NCBI GenBank assembly: GCA_031266235.1
Contig: JAISBJ010000004.1
Span: forward strand, 1 to 7,819
Direction: 5' to 3'
Length of the DNA stretch: 7,819 nucleotides
DNA from: Puniceicoccales bacterium
GTDB taxonomy: Bacteria; Verrucomicrobiota; Verrucomicrobiia; Opitutales; LL51
The position numbers and the translations under genes are program-made. The notes below the pieces were generated by a model. The model did no database searches. It was not told the origin of the DNA and saw only the letters and a program-made list of their open reading frames with translations. Below, piece by piece: positions 1 through 5,591 of the stretch (positions are counted from its first letter, which is position 1; the number at the start of each line of letters is the position of its first letter).

Positions 1-2029
1 CCTCCTCTACCTCATATATTCCAAAATCTCCTGTAACTGCATTGTGTCCAGCTACCTTTAACGAACTATTAACACTATAACTGCTTATCTCTACATCACG
101 CGGTATCAAATACGGCGCCATATACGCCCCATTACTACTCTTCAATTCATCGATCCCTCCATTGAATTTACTCAATTGTCCGTTTCTTTTTACCACTAAT
201 TGAAAATTCGCCAAATCATAGAATTTATTCCCCGCCTTTACTGCTTTTGTGCCCCAGACCTTACTCGCCCCAGAATATCCAGTCAATTTATACCGCTGCG
301 ACGATATATCATCTCCAACTCTTTGACAATATCCCCTGTCATTAATTATGTATTCTTCGTACTTCTGCTTTTGGCCTGAATTATCCGGATCATCTTCGTC
401 CGGATTCTTTAGCACAAAGTCTCCTCCTCCTGGCTTCTTGTTGGCGATTATCTTTTCCGCTTCCGACGATACTGTGTAAATTTTATAGTAAGTGCCTCCC
501 TTTAGATAGTATTTCCCAGAAGTGTCTTGACTAAATTGAACACTGCCATCATTAATGAGATGGCTTTCAGCCCCCATGCTATAAATCTTAAACAATCCGC
601 TCCCTTTTCCTTGTAAAGTATAGCGTTGGTTATCGCCTATATTCCCTATTTTTTGGTAACTCCCGTCGTCTTTGATAATGTATTGATCGTTTGCTACGAT
701 TGTATCATCTCCCGCACGCACTTTGACAAATTCCAGATCATCGGCTGTAGCCATCTTAATGGCGTAACATTTCTCATCTTCTTCATAATACGTCGTCGTA
801 GGCGTAACGATTTGGTAAGTTCCATCGCTTTTAATAATATATTTACTGTCTACTACTACAGCGTCTGGAATTTTAGCTTGAACAGCCGTTAGATTGGCCT
901 CTGTAACGGTTCGTATGGCATAACATACTGCCTCAGTTCCTCTATAATACGTCGTCGCGGGTGTAACAATTTGGTAAGTTCCATCGCCTTTAACAATATA
1001 TTTATTGCCCGAAGCAGCGCTTGATATATGAGCCTGAATGGCCGCTAAATTAGCGACTGTAGCAGTCTGAAGGGCACAATATTTTGCCTCGGTTTCCCTA
1101 CAATACGTCGTTGTAGGCGTGACGATTTGGTAAGTCCCATCGCTTTTTATAATATATTTATTATCCACCACAGCGCTTGATATTTGAGCTTGAACGGTCG
1201 CTAGATTATCGCTTGTAACAGTCTGGATAGGGTAATATGCCGAAGCTTCTTGATAATACGTCGTCGTCGTAGGCGTAACGATTTGATAAGTTCCATCGCT
1301 TTTTATAACATATTTATTACCCGCCACAGCGCTTGATATTTGGGCTTGAACGGTCGATAGATTAGCGACTGTAACGGTTTGTATCTCATTATATACTGCC
1401 GGAGTTGCTTCATAATACGTCGCTATAGGCGTGACGAGTTGATAAGTCCCATTGTCCTCAACAATATATTGATCGCCTACCACAGCGCTTGATATTTGGG
1501 CTCGAACAATTGCTAGATTACCGATTGTAACGGTTTGTATCTCATTATATACTGCCGAAGTTTCTTCGTAATACGTCTCCGCAGTAGACGCAACGATTTG
1601 ATAAGTCCCATCGTCTTTAATGATATATTTACTATCTACTACAGCACTTGATAGATGAGTTTTAACAGTCGTTAAATTAGCCTCCGTAACAGTCTGGATA
1701 GCGTAATAACTTTTCGTCGTTTCTTTACAACAATTTTCTTCCTCTTCTTTCTTTATCTCCTGGACTTTTATCTCCGCTTCAGAGTCCACATAAAACTCTA
1801 TCCGCGTATCATTATTATCCAACGCTTTGGACGATATATTTCCGGCCTCATCCTTGTACTTCACTTTTATGGTCAAATCCTTATCCTTTCGACTGTAGTA
1901 TCTCCCATCTAACTTTATATAGTCACCCCCTTCACTTTCCGCCACCGTGTACCGCTCGCTCAACTTCGATACGCGTACGTTATCGCCAGACTGATAAGGT
2001 CTCGGCGCCATCGGTAAACGCAAAGCCAT
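1..2029 (-). CDS. Tandem-repeat protein of unknown function, 3' end beyond the window
   Basis: An unbroken minus-strand frame of about 676 codons runs from ATG at 2029 off the left edge, so the C-terminus is not seen. I recognise no family. Layout: residues 1-12 (MALRLPMAPRPY) are the antisense of an ispF tail fragment; about 13-109 is a charged segment ending in a Lys/Glu-rich stretch and Cys-Cys (about 87-103); about 110-422 holds six repeats of 52-53 residues; about 423-462 is a degenerate seventh. The rest is Tyr/Gly/Lys-rich with short YI-x-DG-x-Y motifs. No signal peptide or membrane segment is visible. A GGTGA (2042-2038) lies 8 bases before the ATG, but it too is inside ispF debris. 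The next in-frame ATG (2011) is in the same debris, so the true N-terminus is doubtful and the gene may be 5'-truncated or chimeric. The long open frame and in-register repeats support selection for coding. A surface or adhesive role is only a guess. Confidence 0.78.
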   Translation of the reverse strand, partial: MALRLPMAPRPYQSGDNVRVSKLSERYTVAESEGGDYIKLDGRYYSRKDKDLTIKVKYKDEAGNISSKALDNNDTRIEFYVDSEAEIKVQEIKKEEEENCCKETTKSYYAIQTVTEANLTTVKTHLSSAVVDSKYIIKDDGTYQIVASTAETYYEETSAVYNEIQTVTIGNLAIVRAQISSAVVGDQYIVEDNGTYQLVTPIATYYEATPAVYNEIQTVTVANLSTVQAQISSAVAGNKYVIKSDGTYQIVTPTTTTYYQEASAYYPIQTVTSDNLATVQAQISSAVVDNKYIIKSDGTYQIVTPTTTYCRETEAKYCALQTATVANLAAIQAHISSAASGNKYIVKGDGTYQIVTPATTYYRGTEAVCYAIRTVTEANLTAVQAKIPDAVVVDSKYIIKSDGTYQIVTPTTTYYEEDEKCYAIKMATADDLEFVKVRAGDDTIVANDQYIIKDDGSYQKIGNIGDNQRYTLQGKGSGLFKIYSMGAESHLINDGSVQFSQDTSGKYYLKGGTYYKIYTVSSEAEKIIANKKPGGGDFVLKNPDEDDPDNSGQKQKYEEYIINDRGYCQRVGDDISSQRYKLTGYSGASKVWGTKAVKAGNKFYDLANFQLVVKRNGQLSKFNGGIDELKSSNGAYMAPYLIPRDVEISSYSVNSSLKVAGHNAVTGDFGIYEVEE
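644..763 (-). repeat. Degenerate seventh repeat unit
   Basis: This unit directly continues the 52-residue array. It begins AIKMATADDLEFVK, aligning with the IQTVTxANLxxVQ start, and keeps NDQYIIKDDGSYQKIG, aligning with NKYIIKSDGTYQIVT. The middle and the TPTTTYY linker have diverged or been lost. A worn edge copy is normal at the end of a tandem array. Confidence 0.8.
764..1702 (-). repeat. Six in-frame tandem repeats of about 156 bp (52 aa)
   Basis: Reading on the minus strand, repeat boundaries are 1702-1544 (53 aa), 1543-1388, 1387-1232, 1231-1076, 1075-920 and 919-764 (52 aa each). Each follows the pattern xIQTVTxANLxxVQAQISSA, then V-x-x-x-K/Q-Y-I-I-K-x-DGTYQIVTPTTTYY, then a variable acidic linker. 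The copies are also similar at DNA level (for example the GTATTATG/GTCGTAGGCGT-like stretches recurring every 156 bases), so they can recombine. Small in-frame changes are seen: one extra residue in the first copy (VASTAETYY) and an extra Val with a shorter linker in the sixth. The variable linker carries scattered Cys residues in the fourth to sixth copies. Confidence 0.95.
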
Positions 2030-2069
2030 TGCCTATTTCACCGTATGTTTATTGAAAAAATTTAAGTAA
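1998..2069 (+). pseudogene. ispF: ispF 3'-end fragment, copy 1 (last 23 codons)
   Basis: The plus-strand reading begins GLGAIGKRKAIAYFTVCLL and ends KKFK before TAA at 2067-2069. It matches the C-terminus of 2-C-methyl-D-erythritol 2,4-cyclodiphosphate synthase, where family members read roughly T-E-x-LG-F-x-G-RGEGIA-x-x-A-V-x-LL. An in-frame TAA lies immediately upstream (1995-1997), and similarity to copy 2 stops at about 1996, so only the tail is present. About 75 bases align with copy 2 with six substitutions, all transitions, and one indel. The usual RGEG reads KRKA. It overlaps the first 32 bases of the minus-strand repeat-protein frame, whose start codon is the antisense of K-A-I. It cannot be functional alone. 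Confidence 0.75.
2038..2042 (-). promoter_or_regulatory. Candidate ribosome binding site for the repeat-protein gene
   Basis: On the minus strand GGTGA lies 8 bases before the ATG at 2029, a good Shine-Dalgarno distance. The same GGTGA and spacing occur before the equivalent ATG at 2208 in the duplicated block. Both are the antisense of the ispF codons for F-T, so the match could be accidental. A TATAAA (2080-2075) upstream could be a -10 box, but no convincing -35 is seen. Confidence 0.35.
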
Positions 2070-2245
2070 AATCTTTTATAAAAAATATTAACATTCCGAG
2101 AGCCATGCGCCGCACATTGAGCGGAATTTTGGAGGTAAGAAGCGATCGAGTGGGCGTCAAAGCGACGACCAACGAAGGCCTCGGCGCCATCGGTAAGTGC
2201 AAAGCCATTGCCTGTTTCACCGTGTGTTTATTGGAAAAATTTTAA
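2066..2245 (+). pseudogene. ispF: ispF 3'-end fragment, copy 2 (longest, about 59 codons)
   Basis: A plus-strand frame between TAA at 2063-2065 and TAA at 2243-2245 reads ...KNINIPRAMRRTLSGI, then LEVRSD, then RVGVKATTNEGLGAIG, then KCKAIACFTVCLLEKF. This lines up along the last third of IspF: the I-P-x-M-R-x-x-(L/I)-A helix, the strongly conserved V-x-VKATT-x-E-x-LG segment and the C-terminal helix. E. coli IspF, recalled from memory, ends with IPQMR, VNVKATTTEKLG and RGEGIACEAVALL. Full IspF is about 155-160 residues, so the N-terminal two thirds, including the metal-binding D-x-H motif near the start, are missing. GRGEG has become GKCKA, which points to decay. It is the best evidence that the three fragments derive from ispF. 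Confidence 0.85.
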
Positions 2246-2251
2246 GTAAAT

Positions 2252-2343
2252 TTTTCACAAAAAGCCTAGCGTATTAAAAAATTTTCACAAAAAAACCAAT
2301 ATGTTTAAAAAATTTTCACAAAATCTAGTGCATTTAAATAAAA
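2252..2343. repeat. AT-rich tandem units of about 31 bp with a TTTTCACAAAA core
   Basis: The core TTTTCACAAAA recurs with its first C at 2286 and 2317, and with TTTTTCACAAAAA at 2256, giving spacings of 30 and 31 bases. The same core recurs at 2440 and 2471, 31 bases apart, beside the priA stop. Between cores lies a short variable GC-containing spacer (CCTAGCGTATT, CCAATATGTTT, CTAGTGCATTT) followed by an A-run. The spacing is close to three helical turns, which may be chance. No GC-rich hairpin is present, so this is not an ordinary intrinsic terminator. Role unknown. Confidence 0.7.
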
Positions 2344-2360
2344 TTTTTTTATAAAAAAAT
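2343..2360. other. Perfect 18-bp A/T-only palindrome
   Basis: The sequence ATTTTTTTATAAAAAAAT equals its own reverse complement. It sits just before ispF copy 3, in the gap between the minus-strand priA and repeat-protein genes. With no G or C its stem is weak, so a terminator role is doubtful. It may be only a consequence of the A/T runs here. Confidence 0.3.
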
Positions 2361-2429
2361 CTTAATATTTCGAAAGCTATGCGCGGCACGTTGGACGGAA
2401 TAAATAAAAATTCCTTATCAAAATTTTAA
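2355..2429 (+). pseudogene. ispF: ispF 3'-end fragment, copy 3, with internal deletion
   Basis: The plus-strand reading KNLNISKAMRGTLDGI (2355-2402) matches KNINIPRAMRRTLSGI of copy 2 residue by residue, with mostly conservative changes. The VKATTNEGLG core is then missing, and the frame ends SLSKF before TAA at 2427-2429, matching the KF-stop of copy 2. From about 2420 onward the DNA is nearly identical to the sequence after copy 2. I infer an internal deletion of roughly 115-120 bases in a former full tail copy. It is not a working gene. Confidence 0.65.
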
Positions 2430-2469
2430 GTAAATTTTTCACAAAAAGCCTAGCGTATTTAAAAAATTT

Positions 2470-4680
2470 TCACAAAAAATCGAAGGCATCGACGTCAATG
2501 GATAGAGTAACGCCTGCGGGGATGGGGATTTTTGAACGGAAATTGTAAATTTTTTCGCAAATTTTACTCACGCTGGGCGTAAAAATGAGGACGCTGTAGC
2601 GGAAACGATCCTGAATTTTTTCGACGGGAGAAATAATCGGGCCGCGGATCTCAACGCCGGCAGCGCCCTCGGAAAATAATAGCCCCAGCGGCTTCCCAAA
2701 CGCCTCCTTCGCAAATTCCTCCGCTACTCTGGCGTCGCTCCCGGAAATATTGCAATTGATGATATGGCGGAACGGCGGGTACCCCAAACACTGCCGCAGC
2801 TCAAATTCCTTGGTAATAAATTCATCAAAATTGTTATTTTTTGCTAAAAAAATGGTTTCATTTACGGGAATGTGGGTCTGCAACACGACTTCCCCGCCGG
2901 CTTCCCCGCGGCCCGATCGCCCAGCAACTTGCACCAGCAACTGGAACGTCTTCTCATTGGCACGGAAATCCTGCTGATTCAGCGACCCATCGGCATTGAT
3001 CAGGCCCACCAACGTCACATTGGGGAAATCTAATCCCTTCGCAATCATCTGCGTCCCCACGAGTACCGCCAATTCCCCGCGGCGAAAGCGATTTAAAATG
3101 TGGATAAATTCGTGTTTTTTCCCCATTACATCGGAGTCGATCCGCGCCATCGGTGCGTCGGGGAAAATTTTCTGAACCATCTGCTCCACCCTCTGTATCC
3201 CCACGCCATTGTAAAAAATTTCCGATGAACCGCACTTGGGGCACCGGCTGTGGGGGGGCTCCTGGTGAGAGCAAAAGTGGCAAATTAGGCGCGAAATGGT
3301 TCTATGGAACGTCAAAGGGAGGCTGCAGTGGGGACAAAGGGCAATAAAATCGCAGCCCCGACAGAGCACGGTCGTCGCATAGCCCCGGCGATTTAAAAAT
3401 AAAATCACCTGCTCCTTTTTCTCCAAACGCTCCTCCATTTTCCGCAGCAGCAGCCGCGAAAGCACCCCGTTCGCCCCCGGTTCGTAGCGCATGTCGACGA
3501 CGTGGACCAGCGGCAATGGCCTTTGGTCGATGCGTTGGGGCAAGGTCTCGAGTTTATAATGTTTGAATTTTGTGTTAAAAAATGATTCCATGGACGGCGT
3601 CGCGGAACCCAGTAGGCAAGTCGCCTGGTGCAATTTCGCCCGATAAATGGCCACGTCGCGGCCGTGGTAGCGGGGATTTTCGCCCTGTTTATAGGCCGAT
3701 TCGTGCTCCTCGTCGACGATCACCAGCCGCAAATTATTGAGCGGCAGAAATACCGCCGAACGCGCCCCAACCACCACCATCGACCCGTTATTCAGCGCCG
3801 CAAGCCAAGTATCCCGGCGCTCGCCGTCCGATAGCCCGCTGTGCCAAACCCACACCCGAAAGCCCTCCAACCGCGAACGGATTTTTTCCACGACCTGCGC
3901 GGTCAAAGCCAACTCGGGCAGCAGGTAAAGCACGGACCCCCCTTCGGCGAGGACCCGCCGGATCAATTCGATGTAGACCTCCGTTTTCCCAGAACCCGTC
4001 ACGCCGTGGAGCAGATGGACGCCGAATATTTTCTGACGCAAGCTCTCTCCGACGGACTCCACCACCCGCCATTGCTCGCCGGTCAACTGCACGCTGCGAA
4101 ACTCCGGATTGATGAGGCCGGGATTCGTATAGGCGACGCGCTCCTCCCGCTGAAACACTTCGTAAACAATATTTTTACGTAAAAAAACGTCTGCGATATT
4201 TCGTGAAAATTTCTTTAAAAATTCGCTCTTTAGAAGGAACGGATTGCCCTTCAAAAACTCCAAAGCTTCCCACTGTTTTGGCAATTTTTTGGCGTCAATA
4301 ATGACTTCCAGGGGCGATGCGAGGCGAAAATAGGTCACCAATTTGAGGGGAATATTTTTACGAATGACCTGGGGAATCGCGGCGTCGATCACGGAAAAAA
4401 GATCGCAAATGTAATACTTCGCCATCCAAAAATAAAGCTGGATAAGAATTTCGTGGGTGATCGGAGCGTCGTAAATAGTCCTCAAAATGGGCTTCAGCGC
4501 GTAGGAAAAATGCTCCCCGCCGACCTCCCGCACGCCCGTTACCAGACCGATTCTCTGCGCCTTCCCGACGAACACATGGACCAAACTCCCGGGAAATATC
4601 ACAAAGCGCAGCTCCTCCGGAATGCTGTAGCGCAGCGGCCGATCGATGGGCGCAAAAATGAGGACCTCAGCGATAAACAT
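2470..4680 (-). CDS. priA: Primosomal replication restart helicase PriA
   Basis: This 736-residue protein is the superfamily 2 DNA helicase that recognises stalled or abandoned replication forks and reloads the replicative helicase in the cytoplasm. The length is normal for PriA. An N-terminal DNA-binding domain (about 1-105, starting MFIAEVLIFAPIDRPLRYSIP) is followed by a winged-helix-like region and the helicase lobes: Walker A GVTGSGKTE (226-234, Lys232), DEEH (323-326), the aromatic-rich loop after it (ESAYKQGENPRYHGR), GSAT (358-361), GTQMIAKGLDF (542-552) and QVAGRSGRG (584-592). Eight cysteines at 440, 443, 449, 452, 467, 470, 480 and 483 form the two expected zinc sites. No key residue is missing. 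The ATG lies inside the end of folD (14-base overlap) without a clear Shine-Dalgarno, so translation is probably coupled. The stop codon lies within an AT-rich repeat shared with the downstream gap. Confidence 0.98.
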   Translation of the reverse strand: MFIAEVLIFAPIDRPLRYSIPEELRFVIFPGSLVHVFVGKAQRIGLVTGVREVGGEHFSYALKPILRTIYDAPITHEILIQLYFWMAKYYICDLFSVIDAAIPQVIRKNIPLKLVTYFRLASPLEVIIDAKKLPKQWEALEFLKGNPFLLKSEFLKKFSRNIADVFLRKNIVYEVFQREERVAYTNPGLINPEFRSVQLTGEQWRVVESVGESLRQKIFGVHLLHGVTGSGKTEVYIELIRRVLAEGGSVLYLLPELALTAQVVEKIRSRLEGFRVWVWHSGLSDGERRDTWLAALNNGSMVVVGARSAVFLPLNNLRLVIVDEEHESAYKQGENPRYHGRDVAIYRAKLHQATCLLGSATPSMESFFNTKFKHYKLETLPQRIDQRPLPLVHVVDMRYEPGANGVLSRLLLRKMEERLEKKEQVILFLNRRGYATTVLCRGCDFIALCPHCSLPLTFHRTISRLICHFCSHQEPPHSRCPKCGSSEIFYNGVGIQRVEQMVQKIFPDAPMARIDSDVMGKKHEFIHILNRFRRGELAVLVGTQMIAKGLDFPNVTLVGLINADGSLNQQDFRANEKTFQLLVQVAGRSGRGEAGGEVVLQTHIPVNETIFLAKNNNFDEFITKEFELRQCLGYPPFRHIINCNISGSDARVAEEFAKEAFGKPLGLLFSEGAAGVEIRGPIISPVEKIQDRFRYSVLIFTPSVSKICEKIYNFRSKIPIPAGVTLSIDVDAFDFL

Positions 4681-5542
4681 GATTTTGATAAGCCTGTAAC
4701 GTATTTTTCATAAGCATGGCGATGGTCATGGGCCCTACCCCGTCAGGCACCGGCGTAATAAAACTCGCCACCTTCTCCACGCCCTCAAAATCCACGTCCC
4801 CTACCACCCGATAACCCTTCGGAATACTCCCATCGGCAACCCGGTTAATTCCGACGTCGATCACAATGGCTCCAGGCTTGACTCCGTCCGCCGTCACCGC
4901 CCGCGGATGTCCCATGGCCGCAATGAGTAAATCGGCTTCGCGGGTATGGTTGGCAATATTTTCTGATTTTGAGTGGCAAAAAGTCACCGTGGTATTGGCA
5001 AACGCCTTTTTTTGCAGCATGAGCAGGCCGACGGGCTTCCCTACGATGAGACTCCGCCCGAGCACGACGGTGTGTTTCCCCTCCAAATTGACCCCCGTGG
5101 AGCGGACCAATTCGACGATCCCCGCCGGCGTACAGGGCAAAAACCCCCGGTCGCTCTCCTGGCAAAGTAACCCCAAATTTTGGGCGTGAAAGCCGTCGAT
5201 ATCCTTATGGGGGGCGACAGCCGCAAAAGCCGCTTCCTGGATCGCCGCCGTCGGCAGTGGCGCCTGGATCAAAATCCCGTCCACCTCAGAATCGCCGTTG
5301 AGCCGATCTATGGCCCCCAGGAGCTCCCCGAGTTTTACATCCCGCGGAAAAACGATGGTCGACGTTTTGATGCCGATTTCGGCAGCGATTTTCTGCTTTT
5401 GATTGACGTAGATGACAGAGGCGGGATCTTCGCCGACGCGGACAAATACGGCGCAGGGCGGCCGCGCACAAGTCTGAATCAATTCTTTGATATCCATCAA
5501 AATTTTCCTCGATATCGCTTTCCCGTCAATTATATTCGCCAT
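4667..5542 (-). CDS. folD: Bifunctional methylenetetrahydrofolate dehydrogenase/cyclohydrolase FolD
   Basis: This 291-residue cytoplasmic enzyme oxidises 5,10-methylene-THF with NADP+ and hydrolyses the product to 10-formyl-THF, feeding purine and formyl-Met-tRNA synthesis. The length is typical. Active-site residues are visible: Tyr45 and Lys49 in YVNQK, Gln93 in GILIQAPLP (89-97) and Asp116 in KDIDGF. PCTPAG (136-141), the Rossmann signature GRSLIVGKP (162-170) and DVGIN (229-233) follow. Near the C-terminus the usual PGGVGPMT reads PDGVGPMT (266-273), a one-residue variation of unknown effect. The frame opens with MANIIDGKAIS, a standard FolD start, so ATG at 5542 is secure although no good Shine-Dalgarno precedes it. 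It overlaps the downstream priA by 14 bases, which suggests one transcript, and is divergent from murC-murB. Confidence 0.98.
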   Translation of the reverse strand: MANIIDGKAISRKILMDIKELIQTCARPPCAVFVRVGEDPASVIYVNQKQKIAAEIGIKTSTIVFPRDVKLGELLGAIDRLNGDSEVDGILIQAPLPTAAIQEAAFAAVAPHKDIDGFHAQNLGLLCQESDRGFLPCTPAGIVELVRSTGVNLEGKHTVVLGRSLIVGKPVGLLMLQKKAFANTTVTFCHSKSENIANHTREADLLIAAMGHPRAVTADGVKPGAIVIDVGINRVADGSIPKGYRVVGDVDFEGVEKVASFITPVPDGVGPMTIAMLMKNTLQAYQNHVYR

Positions 5543-5591
5543 TCGTCAGATTCTCGATTTCTAAATCCCCGTAAATTGAGAACCCAGCGAG
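5543..5591. promoter_or_regulatory. Divergent gap between folD and murC-murB, presumed to hold both promoters
   Basis: Only 49 bases separate the two opposed start codons, so promoters for both directions must lie here or reach into the coding ends. TATATT at 5531-5536, inside the folD start, could be a -10 for the plus-strand gene, and TAAATC at 5562-5567 is a weaker one. No convincing -35 partner or operator was found. Neither gene has a strong Shine-Dalgarno. Confidence 0.3.

Larger units (their letters stand above)
2236..2478. repeat. Near-identical direct repeat pair of about 57 bp (2236-2292 and 2420-2478)
   Basis: The two arms begin at the last codons of ispF copies 2 and 3 and continue through AAGTAAATTTTTCACAAAAA and GCCTAGCGTATT to the next TTTTCACAAAAA. 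They differ by a one-base indel around the T/A run (offset 184, then 185), apart from the last few bases. The right arm covers the last codons and stop of priA (TTTTTTGTGA on the minus strand). The left arm therefore carries a dead copy of that priA end. The arms are far more alike than ispF copies 1 and 2, so this duplication is probably the youngest. Confidence 0.85.

Noticed and set aside
626..892. An 88-codon plus-strand frame opposite the repeat array.
   Set aside because: It is a shadow of the repeat gene; the minus strand has the in-register repeats and the long open frame.
2062..2208. A 48-codon minus-strand frame starting MALHLPMAPRP, with a GGTGA 8 bases upstream.
   Set aside because: It is the antisense of ispF copy 2. 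Its likeness to the start of the repeat gene comes from the shared debris, not from a conserved peptide.
2030..2469. An intrinsic terminator after priA.
   Set aside because: No GC-rich stem followed by a T-run was found on the minus strand; only A/T runs and a weak A/T palindrome are present.
2252..2478. The AT-rich repeats considered as a CRISPR array.
   Set aside because: The spacing (30-31 bases from core to core) leaves no room for a repeat plus a unique spacer, the units lack a palindromic repeat, and no cas gene is present.
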